Positions 1 to 8,644 of a stretch of DNA of 37,580 nt are shown in pieces. The position numbers and the translations under genes were made by a program. The notes under the pieces were generated by a model. That model made no database searches. It was not told the DNA's origin and worked only from the letters and a program-made list of their open reading frames with translations. The DNA comes from a virus, in IMG/VR virus record IMGVR_UViG_3300037189_006221, positions 1 to 37,580 of that record; one strand, written 5' to 3'. Within the stretch, counting starts at the first letter, position 1, and every line of letters starts with the position of its first letter.

Positions 1-1002
1 AGTGCTTTTTAGTCGAATGCTAACAACTGGATAAAATGTATTCGCCGCAGCGGCTCTAATACCCGCTAATGGAGTTAGGATATTTTGCCCGATGCCTAAC
101 TTAACTGTGCTGCCATCAGAGATAAGCGAGTTAGAACCTTGCCATAAATAGTGCGTACCCGCTGCGCCTGTTGTGTTCTTAATTTCTAAGCGAATAGGCA
201 GGAATGGTGTTCTGCACCAAGGCGCGGTCTGTAAATTGGCTGAACTAAACGTTTGAACAGTGATAGGGTTACCGTCAATAATGAATTGGAAAATTACTTG
301 CCCCGCACCGTACCACTCATACTGCACATTGATTAACTGAATTGCTGCAGGATCGGCAGTAATACCACTAGCACCAGTGCCGTCTAATTTATCGCCATTC
401 CAATTAGCGCGTGTTACACGGTTGTACACCGTTGACCCTGAAGTGTTGCTAACAATTACGCAGGAATAAACCCCGCCATCGTCCTCAAAAAAGAACCCGT
501 TATTGCCGTCAAAAAGACCAAAGCGCCTACGAATCCCTACTACTGGGGTTTGTAAACGCACAGAAAAAGCTAATGAAGAGGAGCGACCAGGGATATACCG
601 CTGCACAATTAATGTCTGCCGAATACACTCAGAATTTGTAGTAGAAGTAACTGCCATTTGCACAGAGCTAGTAGCAGCTTCAAACGTGGCAGTACCCCCA
701 CTAACTGTGCTGGTTTCCCATACATCAGTCTCAAGGCCAAACTGAAATGTATTGAAAAAGATAGTCTGCGGATTGGTTACATGTAAACGTCCCCGGCTAT
801 CATAGGTGCCTACATACAGCGGATCAGCTTCAGTGCCAGCGGGAATGATGGTCGCCACAATCTGCCCTATCAGTTGGTCTAGTTGGTTGAAGTACAGACG
901 AAGGATATTAGCCATCTGATTAGTGGCTAGTTCGTTGTACTCTTTAGTAGCTAACGGGAGCGCAGGCGCCCGAAAGTTTTTAACAAGTGATAGTAGTCCC
1001 AT
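1..1002 (-). CDS. Phage structural (fibre-like) protein, 3' end outside window
   Basis: This reading frame stays open from an ATG at 1002 to the window edge, giving at least 334 residues with no stop, so the C-terminus is missing. The start overlaps the previous stop by one base (TGATG), which fits translational coupling. The N-terminus (about residues 1-60) is helical and resembles the region by which phage baseplate or fibre proteins attach. The rest is rich in Thr, Ser, Asn, Gly and aromatic residues, as expected for beta-sandwich receptor-binding or virion-surface proteins. I do not recognise a named family. Its place at the end of the late gene run, next to the tail/stabilisation protein, supports a tail or fibre component. 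Confidence 0.7.
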   Translation of the reverse strand, partial: MGLLSLVKNFRAPALPLATKEYNELATNQMANILRLYFNQLDQLIGQIVATIIPAGTEADPLYVGTYDSRGRLHVTNPQTIFFNTFQFGLETDVWETSTVSGGTATFEAATSSVQMAVTSTTNSECIRQTLIVQRYIPGRSSSLAFSVRLQTPVVGIRRRFGLFDGNNGFFFEDDGGVYSCVIVSNTSGSTVYNRVTRANWNGDKLDGTGASGITADPAAIQLINVQYEWYGAGQVIFQFIIDGNPITVQTFSSANLQTAPWCRTPFLPIRLEIKNTTGAAGTHYLWQGSNSLISDGSTVKLGIGQNILTPLAGIRAAAANTFYPVVSIRLKST

Positions 1003-2876
1003 CAACGTCGGCCATCAAGTTTGACATCGAGTCGTGGCGCACCTAGCTGCCACTGCACACCTAGCGCGCTAGATTCCACTTTAAACGCCATTTGGCGTCC
1101 ACGGACACGGATGTTAATCTGCCCAGTGAATTGGTCTACATAAGCGCTTGTGGCGGTTCTAGTGACTGTTCCTGAGCTACTGCCCCCTTGAGACTGCGGA
1201 TTGTTGTACCCTGAACCTGAGTTTTGCAATGGTAGCAAAGTCATGGTTACATTGGGACTGCTGGCAGTGGAGCTACGGAAGTTAATGTCCGGTAGTACCC
1301 GCCACACAAACCCAAAGTTATGACCGTCATCAATGTCAAATTCAGAAGATGTAATATACGCGGCAATTGGGGCTGGTGTTAGCGCAGCGTTATCGTCAAT
1401 GCCAGTTTCTTGGTAGATTAGGCGGCCATTATAATCAGCCGACACAGGTACACTAGACACCACGCTATCATCTACCCAAGCAGTACGGGCTAATGTGCCG
1501 TCATACCAAGCATTTTCTAAGTAGTTGTAAACCACATAGCGATTAATAGTATTGCTATCTGCAGTGCAGTAGAACCACCAAATTTCATTAAATTGCTCTA
1601 CCGTAGAGGCAAATACTTGCTGTAGCTGGCCAAAGTTAAAGTCGCTAAATACAGACGCTCTTAGATCACAATTTAATGTTTCAGTACGCCCGCTGTATTT
1701 ATAGAACTTCTCATCCCCCATCCAGTAAGTTACACCTGATGCAGTAGCCCATGCACGGTCACTAACGATAGAAATGTTGTCAGCTAGTAGCTGAGAACCC
1801 CAGACAATAGGCGCCCCTAGATACTGCAAAGAGTACATAGAGGTATCAGTCCAAATCAAAATTTCTTGACGTACCTGCGCTACAGCTTGGATGGATGAGC
1901 CATGTGATAATAGTAGGCTACCTGCCTGATTGGTAGTTTCGGGGTACCACTCAACTGCGTTTTCTTGGTCAGACCAGCGGATTAGCATTGGGCTTTTATC
2001 TACCGAATCATAAGGATTAGTGCCAAATGCCAACACAAATCTAGATGCGTCAGATACTAGGATGTTGTCTGCCATCAATGGCACAAATGAGGCTCCTGGC
2101 CGCGAGGACAAAAGCACTCCACGGCTGGCGAGTCCTGATGAAGCGGGCCAGTAATATAAGGCACCGCCCCTGGGTCCGTAGATTAGGTCGGTACCAAAGT
2201 TGTAAGCATTCCAGACACGAAGTGATGAATTAGCACCCACTTCTCCGATGCCCCAACCACCAGCACCCCAACCACCAGCACCCCAACCAATTGCGGGTAG
2301 TTGAATTGCAGCCCCAACATTTACTTGGTAAGCAGCAACAGTTGACCCGCCACCATTGCCTGAATCTGCGGACGTTGCATTAACAGCCGCAGTGATGGTA
2401 TAGGTATTTACTGTTAATACAGTAATTTGATATTCTTTGTTTAACACTGCGGCAGTGACATTCCCGCCCAGTGATACAGCCCCACTAAATGTAACAAAAT
2501 CACCAGTAATGCCACCGTGCGCTGTATTAGTTACAGTGATAACAGTGTTAGAGGAAATGTTAGCAGCAACACTGGCTGCAAAAGTTACTGCGCCTGCAGC
2601 CGTAGTAGTACGAATAGGTGTAATGTCGTAATACGCGCCGCTAAACTGAACGTAATACTTTAAATTAGTGCCTGTGCCGATGTAAACAGACCAGGGCCAT
2701 AAAGACCTACATACACCCAGGTATTGTGAATCAGAAATACGCTGCCATCCGCCGATCTTTTCGGGGGTGCCTTGACGGAATCTAACCTTGTCGCATTCAT
2801 ACCAACCGCCTTCGGTTGTGTAGCGGGTATTCTCTCGATTTACACCCGACTTAAATAACAACTTTTTTAGCGGCAT
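1002..2876 (-). CDS. Tail/DNA-stabilisation beta-propeller-like structural protein (P22 gp10-like, tentative)
   Basis: This 624-residue protein has the look of the P22 gp10-type packaged-DNA stabilisation or tail-hub proteins: an N-terminal stretch with RFRQGTPEKIGGW, many evenly spaced Trp/Tyr/Gly turns, and a C-terminal signature (RGRQMAFKVES then LGVQWQLGAPRLDV). Residues about 95-190 form a Thr/Val-rich Ig-like insert. Around residues 197-213 the tripeptide pattern GWGAGGWGAGGWG comes from a short DNA repeat near 2250-2290. Such proteins close the head after packaging and form part of the short tail. It sits directly after the holin gene. The family assignment is from remembered motifs; structural role is sure, the exact part is not. 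Confidence 0.72.
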   Translation of the reverse strand: MPLKKLLFKSGVNRENTRYTTEGGWYECDKVRFRQGTPEKIGGWQRISDSQYLGVCRSLWPWSVYIGTGTNLKYYVQFSGAYYDITPIRTTTAAGAVTFAASVAANISSNTVITVTNTAHGGITGDFVTFSGAVSLGGNVTAAVLNKEYQITVLTVNTYTITAAVNATSADSGNGGGSTVAAYQVNVGAAIQLPAIGWGAGGWGAGGWGIGEVGANSSLRVWNAYNFGTDLIYGPRGGALYYWPASSGLASRGVLLSSRPGASFVPLMADNILVSDASRFVLAFGTNPYDSVDKSPMLIRWSDQENAVEWYPETTNQAGSLLLSHGSSIQAVAQVRQEILIWTDTSMYSLQYLGAPIVWGSQLLADNISIVSDRAWATASGVTYWMGDEKFYKYSGRTETLNCDLRASVFSDFNFGQLQQVFASTVEQFNEIWWFYCTADSNTINRYVVYNYLENAWYDGTLARTAWVDDSVVSSVPVSADYNGRLIYQETGIDDNAALTPAPIAAYITSSEFDIDDGHNFGFVWRVLPDINFRSSTASSPNVTMTLLPLQNSGSGYNNPQSQGGSSSGTVTRTATSAYVDQFTGQINIRVRGRQMAFKVESSALGVQWQLGAPRLDVKLDGRR

Positions 2877-2883
2877 ATAGACC

Positions 2884-3267
2884 TTACTTGGTTACACCCT
2901 TGATTTTTTCAAAACTGCGCAACCCGCCTAACCCCAACATACCAAGCATAAGCTGCCATAGGTTATCATCAATCCCCGGCAGTGTGGGCCAATTATTTCC
3001 TGTGATGACCCCTACCCACATTAGCATGGGTCTAAAAATATACTGGAAAGCTAAAGCTAATGCACATACCCAGCCAATTGCAGGGCGCCATCCAGAGGTA
3101 AATGGGCTAGGATTACTTGCTTCTGCTTTGTTTATATCAAGCTGACCTTGGACAATAGCGACTGCAGCAGCTAACTGCGCAGCTTCCTGTGCTGATTTAT
3201 CAGGCCAAATTTTGTTAATAACTGTTGTGGCTAAGTCTACACCAGCAGTAAGAGGGTCTAAGGCCAT
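2884..3267 (-). CDS. Holin, 3TM GTA-type
   Basis: This 127-residue protein has an amphipathic N-terminus with an Ala/Gln-rich helix. A central SGWRPAIGWVCALALAF segment follows, then two more hydrophobic stretches (about residues 78-90 and 104-114). The motif NPSPFTSGWRPAIGW is typical of the holin family first described in gene transfer agents (three membrane helices). Holins form inner-membrane lesions that let the lysin out and time lysis. No endolysin is visible in the window. The gene lies seven bases upstream of the large tail protein and downstream of a fibre gene, an unusual place for lysis genes but common in environmental podoviruses. Confidence 0.85.
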   Translation of the reverse strand: MALDPLTAGVDLATTVINKIWPDKSAQEAAQLAAAVAIVQGQLDINKAEASNPSPFTSGWRPAIGWVCALALAFQYIFRPMLMWVGVITGNNWPTLPGIDDNLWQLMLGMLGLGGLRSFEKIKGVTK

Positions 3268-3299
3268 ATTATGTCCAAAGAGTTGATTTCATAAAGGTG

Positions 3300-4193
3300 T
3301 TAAGCTAACGTGATATTAGCCACCCGTGTCGTGCCATCACTCCCGCGTACACTAATACGTAAATTAGTATTGCTAGTTAGATTAAAAACCATCTGTTGGT
3401 TTGTTGCTAATGTAGGTGGTGTAGTTTGGGCAATTGGGATCATGTTCCCGCTGCTGTCAATCTGCATGCGCTCAAGTCCCGATGTGCCGAAAACCATTTT
3501 GGCACTGGACAAGTTAAAAATATAAGCATCATTAGCTGAGTTTTGTTGGATATTAAGACCCCCAACGCCCGGGGTATTATTGTTGGCAGCTAACTCCAAG
3601 CTTGCGGATGATGTTGACGCCGAACGAATTACTACCAGATTATTTGATGCGTTATAAACATCTAACTTATAGCCTGCTGTTGGCGCGGCCCCAATACCAA
3701 CATTCCCGCTAGCATCTTTATAAAGCTGCCCGCTACCTAAATTAACAACACCAGTGCCACCAGTGAATGTGCCGGTATAGCTTAGGTTAGTAATATTATC
3801 TACAGCTTCGCGGACGTTTGTACCGTCGCACAATACCACCATTGATTTACCGTTGGGGATGCTGACAGTTGTTCCAGACCCTATGGTTACAGTGATTGCG
3901 AACCCGCCAGTTGTATTGTTCCTAATAAAATACAGTTTACTCCTGGCCGGAATAGTTACAGTACCCGTCGCCGTAAGAGTACCAGTAACATTTAACATCA
4001 TACTACGAGCCTGGTTTGCCGCCCCATCTGTAGTAGTTAGAGTGGCCGCATTACTAGTAGTTGGTACACCTGTATACCCCGCAATAGCTGAATCAATTAA
4101 GCTGGTTGTGCCATTGTTTATAGTCGTGCCCCAGCCAGTATCACCGTCAGCGGGCAGAGTTAAACCTAATAGGGGGGTATAAGTGGCGGTCAT
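3300..4193 (-). CDS. Tail fibre/spike protein
   Basis: This 297-residue protein opens with YTPLLGLTLPADGDTGWG, the conserved start of many phage fibre proteins. It continues with beta-rich repeats of low complexity (Thr, Gly, Asn, Ser). In the middle is LYKDASGNVGIGAAPTAGYKLDV, a segment typical of trimeric fibre shafts that precede a chaperone or tip domain. The C-terminal 40 residues are a compact beta domain ending in VANITLA. No enzyme motif is visible, so receptor binding rather than depolymerisation is more likely. It lies between an adaptor/structural group and the holin. Confidence 0.78.
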   Translation of the reverse strand: MTATYTPLLGLTLPADGDTGWGTTINNGTTSLIDSAIAGYTGVPTTSNAATLTTTDGAANQARSMMLNVTGTLTATGTVTIPARSKLYFIRNNTTGGFAITVTIGSGTTVSIPNGKSMVVLCDGTNVREAVDNITNLSYTGTFTGGTGVVNLGSGQLYKDASGNVGIGAAPTAGYKLDVYNASNNLVVIRSASTSSASLELAANNNTPGVGGLNIQQNSANDAYIFNLSSAKMVFGTSGLERMQIDSSGNMIPIAQTTPPTLATNQQMVFNLTSNTNLRISVRGSDGTTRVANITLA

Positions 4194-4201
4194 AGTTTGT
4201 C

Positions 4202-4615
4202 TCAGCTAAAGCGGATTACAGCAGTTGTGGCAGAGCCTGGAGGAAAAGTAACTTTAAACGTCGCATTGGTCACAGACCTATCTGCGCCAAAATCAAGTAC
4301 AGCAATTGCTGTGTTACTTTGCGTGCTATCGTAGATCAATGCACCACGGGCTGTGATAGTAGCAAGCGGCCAGTAAACATCATCGAATGTGAGCCATCCG
4401 GTGTTACCAGAATATCCTGCAGTTCTGCCAGTTAAAGTCAGTCCACCAGCAGCATACCCAGAACCAACAATTTCACCACTTGATGTATACGCAGTAGTAG
4501 AACTACTTAGATTGGCTAGACTGGTGTATAAAGCAATCTTTAATACATCGGTTGTTGGTAGGCCCCGTAAAAACAGAGCATTGCCCGCGCCACATAGACC
4601 TTGAATAATTGCCAT
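4202..4615 (-). CDS. Small virion structural protein
   Basis: This 137-residue protein has the pattern LKIALYTSLANLSSSTTAYTSSGEIVGSGYAAGG followed by alternating beta strands and a GALIYDSTQSNTA segment. I recognise this as a common phage tail-region protein of unknown exact role, perhaps a fibre base or tail-tip part. Its start shares bases with the stop of the upstream adaptor gene (4615), so the two are likely translated in step. No signal peptide, membrane segment or catalytic motif is visible. Confidence 0.65.
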   Translation of the reverse strand: MAIIQGLCGAGNALFLRGLPTTDVLKIALYTSLANLSSSTTAYTSSGEIVGSGYAAGGLTLTGRTAGYSGNTGWLTFDDVYWPLATITARGALIYDSTQSNTAIAVLDFGADRSVTNATFKVTFPPGSATTAVIRFS

Positions 4616-5283
4616 TAGATCACCTGTGTACGCACTTGACCATTTCGGTAAGCATCTTGACGCAGCTTGCCATCAACCAGATTCTTAAACAGGGTAAGTG
4701 ACTGTTTGTATTGGTCCGCGTATAGAGCGACCATATCTTGCTCACCCTTCATAAAGCGGATAGCTTCTACCATTACCCCGTTGAATAACACAGAGTCAAA
4801 GTTGGTACTTAGCCAAGTAGACCCTGCAGTAACAATAGTCTCAGGATAATATGAATAAGTGAGTGTTGCAGAGCCGCCTGATGCTAATGCTGTGGTTGGT
4901 GTAGGGCCAAGAATAAACGCCGTCAGAAGCTGATTTGCAGCTTGCGGACCATTAACAGCATAGTATTTAGGAGTGCCAGTCGTAGCCGGTGTTGGGTACG
5001 CTTCATAGATGAAGTTGGCATCCTTATTTACCAAGTAGTTATAGGCACCTGTGGTATCAATAACCGCGAGAGAGAATGCGTTTAAAAAGTCAGACGGCGC
5101 ATTTAAAACGTTGCTACCCCCGGTAAGGGATAGTGATTGCGTCTTGCGCATAATTGGTAGCTGAACAGAGTTATAAATCTTCTGTTCAGCTAGTTGAGTC
5201 ATAGTGGCGAAGTCTACCGATGAAAACGTGTTTTCGGTGTAATCCTGTACAGCGACTTGTAATGCAGCGTAGTTCATCGCCAC
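4615..5283 (-). CDS. Head-tail adaptor-like structural protein
   Basis: This 222-residue protein begins with MAMNYAALQVAVQDYTENTF and continues through a helical section (FATMTQLAEQKIY), a beta-rich core around residues 55-150, and a C-terminal helix with MVEAIRFMKGEQDMVALYADQY. That layout matches the adaptor proteins of short-tailed phages (the SU10 adaptor type), which form a ring between the portal and the tail. The match is from memory of family motifs. It sits in the head-tail joining cluster, four genes away from a second adaptor-like protein (6081-6773), and overlaps the following gene by a single base. Confidence 0.65.
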   Translation of the reverse strand: MAMNYAALQVAVQDYTENTFSSVDFATMTQLAEQKIYNSVQLPIMRKTQSLSLTGGSNVLNAPSDFLNAFSLAVIDTTGAYNYLVNKDANFIYEAYPTPATTGTPKYYAVNGPQAANQLLTAFILGPTPTTALASGGSATLTYSYYPETIVTAGSTWLSTNFDSVLFNGVMVEAIRFMKGEQDMVALYADQYKQSLTLFKNLVDGKLRQDAYRNGQVRTQVI

Positions 5284-5289
5284 TCCTAT

Positions 5290-5505
5290 TTAGGCCATAG
5301 GGCCACGACTCATGGTGCCTTTGGTAGCTGCACCTGCACCGCGCATTTTGATGCCAGTTGTTTTGGGTTCATGCAAAGGACCGATGGTCACTGGAGTACT
5401 ACGACCCATCATGCTAGTACCACCTTTAACTTCAGTATGAGGTTCAGCATAAACAGCAGCATCACCCACTTCTTTACCCATCATTTTCTTGCTGAATTTA
5501 GGCAT
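5290..5505 (-). CDS. Small basic protein of unknown function
   Basis: This 71-residue protein is rich in Gly, Met, Lys and Thr and has no membrane segment. It reads MPKFSKKMMGKEVGDAAVY at the start and ends in RGAGAATKGTMSRGPMA, so it is positively charged and probably disordered. A GGAAAC ribosome-binding site lies just before the ATG, inside the end of the 41-residue gene upstream. It belongs with the other small Lys/Gly-rich proteins of this cluster. Similar small proteins occur between the adaptor genes of related phages, but I know of no function. Confidence 0.6.
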   Translation of the reverse strand: MPKFSKKMMGKEVGDAAVYAEPHTEVKGGTSMMGRSTPVTIGPLHEPKTTGIKMRGAGAATKGTMSRGPMA

Positions 5506-5507
5506 GA

Positions 5508-5633
5508 TTAGTTTCCTTGATTCTTAGCGCGAGAAAGATTGCGACCATATTTGGCACGATCATCCGTAGTAGGACCACCCGGCTTACCTTTGGGGGCTTT
5601 AACAGATTTGTCAATTGGAGCTTTTTTGTCCAT
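5508..5633 (-). CDS. 41-residue Lys/Gly-rich protein
   Basis: A short frame runs from an ATG at 5633 to a TAA at 5508-5510 and fills the only gap in this gene run. The 41 residues begin MDKKAPIDKSVKAPKGKPGG and end RAKYGRNLSRAKNQGN, strongly basic and low in hydrophobic residues. It is preceded by AAGGAAACATC, a reasonable ribosome-binding site, and stops two bases before the next start. These facts favour a real small gene. Function is unknown; the charge suggests binding to nucleic acid or to an acidic virion surface. Confidence 0.6.
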   Translation of the reverse strand: MDKKAPIDKSVKAPKGKPGGPTTDDRAKYGRNLSRAKNQGN

Positions 5634-5642
5634 GATGTTTCC

Positions 5643-6077
5643 TTAATTTTCAACAATATATTGTTGGGTTAAAAAGTTTAAATACAGAGAGTAAGTAAAC
5701 TCTCCCGCCGTTACAGCGCCAACTGCGCCGATTGCTACTAAATTGTTTGGGGTTAGTGAGTTTGCTGACCCACCACCTACGGGTGCCCATCCCCACTGGA
5801 AAATTCGGCTTCCCTCGCCAATTGAACCATTTGCGGTCGGGCCTGAAGTGAAGTAGCTGCGATCAGGTCTAGGGTTACGCAAAGCTTGGGGATCATCAAT
5901 CGGATACATACCCAACTGCAATTGAGGATGATCCATTTCCCAACACTGTCTACAGACCAGAATATTAACATTCTTGGTCTTAATAACCAGCCCTTTTAGC
6001 TCTTTAAGCTTAAAGCGAAAACCACATCGGTCGCATTCCGATATGGCTTTTATGCCATTTGCAAACCGATTGCCCAT
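5643..6077 (-). CDS. Zinc-ribbon virion-region protein
   Basis: This 144-residue protein carries an N-terminal zinc-binding pattern: C15-x2-C18 and C42-x2-C45, with His50 nearby (CDRCG and CRQCW). The middle contains a conserved-looking stretch, HPQLQLGMYPIDDPQALRNP, and the C-terminal third is a Gly/Ala-rich beta region. I recognise the family as one that accompanies podoviral adaptor genes, but no function is established. The mixture of a zinc ribbon and a beta tail would suit a small head-tail joining protein. It lies three bases before the next adaptor-like gene in the operon. Confidence 0.62.
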   Translation of the reverse strand: MGNRFANGIKAISECDRCGFRFKLKELKGLVIKTKNVNILVCRQCWEMDHPQLQLGMYPIDDPQALRNPRPDRSYFTSGPTANGSIGEGSRIFQWGWAPVGGGSANSLTPNNLVAIGAVGAVTAGEFTYSLYLNFLTQQYIVEN

Positions 6078-6080
6078 GAT

Positions 6081-6773
6081 TTATGAGATAAATTGTTGGC
6101 GTGGGACGAATCTTACCGCTGCCTTCTCACGGTCTTCGGTCGAGGCAAATTCCCAAGCTTCATCATATTGAGCTTTTAGAACTTGCATGCGATCTAAAGC
6201 GCCTGGAAGCTTCATTGACAAATAATAAGCTAATCCCGCTACCATGCAAGGTAAAAACCGGAATGGTACATCCATCGTATTAACGCCTGATCCAGCATCC
6301 TGAATGCGACGCAGACGCCAGTAAACAAAGGTGTATGTAGTACCTGCATCAGGTATTGGCCATACAGTAATGTTTGGGATAGGAGATTGGCGGTTAATAT
6401 AAACTTGGATCGGTCGAGCTTGGGTTAATTTATTTGGAATAGTTGCATAGGTAGAAACACTAATGCGGGTGATGTTTAAATCAGCCTGCGTAGATGCTAC
6501 ACCAGCACCAGTCCGAATTACATGCTCAAGTAGGTCTACGGTATCTGCGGGGAGATCATAAGTAGCCGTGCCTGCGACAAGAGTAATTGACCCTTGCTCT
6601 ACCGTCCAAAGATTGATGCCTTGGTTTGCCCAAGCTGCAAATAAAAGATTTAAAGACCTTCGTGCAGTTTTCAGGTCATAGCCTGTGCGTAACTCTGCAC
6701 CACACCGCTCAAAGGCTTCCTCTACTAACTCAGTGAGTTCTAAGTTAAATGCTGTGGTGCCTGAAGTTGCCAT
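6081..6773 (-). CDS. Head-completion/tail accessory protein (P22 gp4-like, tentative)
   Basis: This 230-residue protein begins with a helical domain (ELTELVEEAFERCGAEL, then LKTARRSLNLLFAAWANQG). A beta core follows with a YDLPADTVDLLEHV turn and FVYWRLRRIQDAG. The C-terminal helices contain FRFLPCMVAGLAYYLSMKLPG. This layout matches the gp4-type tail accessory factors that plug under the portal after DNA packaging. Together with the other adaptor (4615-5283) it would give the two-ring connector of short-tailed phages. The start overlaps the upstream or downstream neighbours by a base at most, so coupling is likely. Confidence 0.68.
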   Translation of the reverse strand: MATSGTTAFNLELTELVEEAFERCGAELRTGYDLKTARRSLNLLFAAWANQGINLWTVEQGSITLVAGTATYDLPADTVDLLEHVIRTGAGVASTQADLNITRISVSTYATIPNKLTQARPIQVYINRQSPIPNITVWPIPDAGTTYTFVYWRLRRIQDAGSGVNTMDVPFRFLPCMVAGLAYYLSMKLPGALDRMQVLKAQYDEAWEFASTEDREKAAVRFVPRQQFIS

Positions 6774-7012
6774 TATCTGTAACCTGCTGTTTTCTTAGCG
6801 ATGCGTTTAGGTTGTGCTACAAACTGTTTGCCTTCAGCTTTACCCTTGCGCTTTGCGGTTGTAGTGGCTGCGTATTCTGCTGGGGTTAATGCTTTGATGG
6901 CTGCGGATGGTAAGTAGCGTTCTCCAGTTTTAGAAGAAGGTTTGCCTGACTTAGTTCGCCATTCAGCGTCACCCCAAGCCTTTAAACTTTGCTGCTCTTT
7001 TCGCAATGCCAT
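6773..7012 (-). CDS. Small basic conserved phage protein (DUF5872-like, tentative)
   Basis: This 79-residue, strongly basic protein reads LKAWGDAEWRTKSGKPSSKTG near the N-terminus, then GERYLPSAAIKALTPAEYAATT, and ends KRIAKKTAGYR. The WxTKSGKPSSKTGxRYLP core is widespread in phages and giant viruses and resembles what is catalogued as DUF5872, of unknown function. It has no cysteine or membrane segment. The lysine/arginine content suggests DNA contact, perhaps packaged-DNA condensation or connector assembly. It ends directly on the first base of the next adaptor gene. Confidence 0.65.
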   Translation of the reverse strand: MALRKEQQSLKAWGDAEWRTKSGKPSSKTGERYLPSAAIKALTPAEYAATTTAKRKGKAEGKQFVAQPKRIAKKTAGYR

Positions 7013-7020
7013 GTTATAGC

Positions 7021-7305
7021 CTAGTCACGGTAAGAACCACCAGCAGCCTTGTACTTCTTAGCCACTAACTGTGCTTTACGCCCGCTCCATTCGCCTGCGT
7101 CTGTGGCTTGGGTAGCTGCGGCTTTAACTTGAGCTACGATGCGTTTACGCAGTTCAGGCTTGGTATAGTTGCCTGCAGCATTGACAGTGCCACCCTCCTT
7201 GTAGACATCTACAACGTTAGGGTTGTCCTTGCGCTTCACCTTTTTGCGTGAAGGCATTTTGTCTGGGTTGATGGCACCCATGCCTCGGCTAGCTAACATT
7301 AGCAA
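7021..7305 (-). CDS. Small basic virion-cluster protein
   Basis: This 94-residue protein has LASRGMGAINPDKMPSRKKVKRK at the front, a VYKEGG turn, and a C-terminal half built of helices (TKPELRKRIVAQVKAAATQ, then WSGRKAQLVAKKYKAAGGSYRD). It overlaps the end of the upstream gene by seven bases; an internal ATG would remove the overlap, so the start is uncertain by a few codons. The charge and the helical C-terminus are shared by many short-tailed phages at this place, but no function is known. Confidence 0.62.
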   Translation of the reverse strand: MLMLASRGMGAINPDKMPSRKKVKRKDNPNVVDVYKEGGTVNAAGNYTKPELRKRIVAQVKAAATQATDAGEWSGRKAQLVAKKYKAAGGSYRD

Positions 7306-8258
7306 ATCTTCCCTTTGGTTTTGCCCTTTTGAGCAATGCCGTCTGCTCGCTTAGAGGCCATACTAACAGAGCCGCCGGAAGCATATTTCTTTACCTTGCC
7401 GCCACGTTTAAATTCCATTCCTGTCTCATCTTCATTAAAACGAGTCCGGTTAGGTTTTTTAACGCCGCCAAAATCTTCTTTCTTTGGCATTTGGCGATTT
7501 TTTGCATTACTGCCACGCAGAATATCAAGAACCTCATCTGTTAAGCTCTTCTCTTCAGCCTTGCTGCCGGCAATTTGACGAGGAGCCAAAGGCTTTGCTT
7601 CAGCCTTGGCAAGCCTACCCAGGTCACTTCGCTCAATCTTTGCTGCGCCAGCTTCGATACGAGGAGCCTGCCGCATTCCAATCTGTTCAGCCGGGGTGAT
7701 ATTTTTAGCCCCACTACGGCCCAGAAATGTTAGGGGGGTATCACTGGTAACCAAACCCCGTTCAGCAGAACCAGCAGCCTCTGCGGCCCCTTTACGCCCC
7801 ATTAGCCCACGAAGACCGCCTCCAAGCAGCGCAGCCTCTGGATAAACACCTTCAATGGCATCCCGGCCAGGACGCATCATTTCGTCTTCGGCTGCTTTAT
7901 CCCTTGCCATCTTAGCTGCGCGCTCGATAGTTGGTCCAACCCGGGGACCGCTGCGGCTAACGGGAGCTTCTTCGTAACTACTGGGGAAACGACTGCTGTT
8001 ATCCGTATAAGCAGCATCACTATTGGTTTTGCGACGAGTTAAGCCACGCTCTTTATTTAAAAAATCACGCAGACTAAGACCAGAATCTTCTAACTCTTTT
8101 TTGCTAACAATGCGCTGCTTAGGCTTTGATGCTCCTCCTAGCATTGACCTAGCATAACTGCCAGAAGGGTCTTCCGGATCAGCAACAACATCACGACCTT
8201 CGGCAATTGCTTGCGCGTAGTCAGACATGCCGCCCTCGGCAAATTTACGCTTTTTCAT
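7299..8258 (-). CDS. Lys/Gly-rich protein with ADGIAQKGKT tail tag
   Basis: This 319-residue protein starts MKKRKFAEGGMSDYAQ. Its middle is low in hydrophobic residues and rich in Arg, Lys, Glu and Ala, probably mostly disordered. It ends KKYASGGSVSMASKRADGIA followed by QKGKTKGKIC. The C-terminal tag (ADGIAQKGKT) recurs in the next two genes, and the short pattern K-[F/Y]-A-x-GG appears at both ends. The upstream bases GGTGGTGTAAAC give only a weak ribosome-binding site. The family is known to me only as hypothetical phage proteins beside structural genes. A virion or assembly role is inferred from place alone. Confidence 0.6.
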   Translation of the reverse strand: MKKRKFAEGGMSDYAQAIAEGRDVVADPEDPSGSYARSMLGGASKPKQRIVSKKELEDSGLSLRDFLNKERGLTRRKTNSDAAYTDNSSRFPSSYEEAPVSRSGPRVGPTIERAAKMARDKAAEDEMMRPGRDAIEGVYPEAALLGGGLRGLMGRKGAAEAAGSAERGLVTSDTPLTFLGRSGAKNITPAEQIGMRQAPRIEAGAAKIERSDLGRLAKAEAKPLAPRQIAGSKAEEKSLTDEVLDILRGSNAKNRQMPKKEDFGGVKKPNRTRFNEDETGMEFKRGGKVKKYASGGSVSMASKRADGIAQKGKTKGKIC

Positions 8259-8260
8259 GT

Positions 8261-8635
8261 TTACACCACCTTACAGCGGGTTTTACCACGTTGAGCGCAG
8301 CCATCAGCGCGGCGTGAAACATTACCAATCATGCCGCCAGAAGCATACTTCTTAACGCTCTTGATTGGAATTTCATCCGGCACAAGAGGGTTCTTCCTGG
8401 TGTTCTTAGTTGGACCTTCATCCGGCATAGGAGGAATGCCCTTCTCTGCCGTATAAATGTCGTCGTATGAGTCTTCTGCCGGGACAGCTTTTGCTCCCTT
8501 GCCTCGGTTAGGCATTGGAGTGTCTTTAGGCATTGGGGTAACCTTAATGGCTGATCCCATCCTTGGGAGACGCTGCGTTCCAGGGCGTTCGCTGTCCGGC
8601 GCATCAGGTGTCAGGTCATTTACAGGTCTTGGCAT
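8261..8635 (-). CDS. Small Pro/Lys-rich protein with the shared tail tag
   Basis: This 124-residue protein is rich in Pro, Asp and Lys and is likely unfolded over most of its length. The last 32 residues read VKKYASGGMIGNVSRRADGC followed by AQRGKTRCKVV, closely matching the ends of its two neighbours. Proline-methionine repeats (TPMPKDTPMPN) mark the first half. Two bases separate it from the next gene. Function is unknown; the retained tail suggests that the tag, rather than the body, is what is selected. Confidence 0.58.
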   Translation of the reverse strand: MPRPVNDLTPDAPDSERPGTQRLPRMGSAIKVTPMPKDTPMPNRGKGAKAVPAEDSYDDIYTAEKGIPPMPDEGPTKNTRKNPLVPDEIPIKSVKKYASGGMIGNVSRRADGCAQRGKTRCKVV

Positions 8636-8644
8636 ATCAACCTC

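Noticed and set aside
2250-2291. Short tandem DNA repeat in the tail protein gene
   Set aside because: It simply encodes GWGAGG repeats in frame and shows no sign of a separate element.
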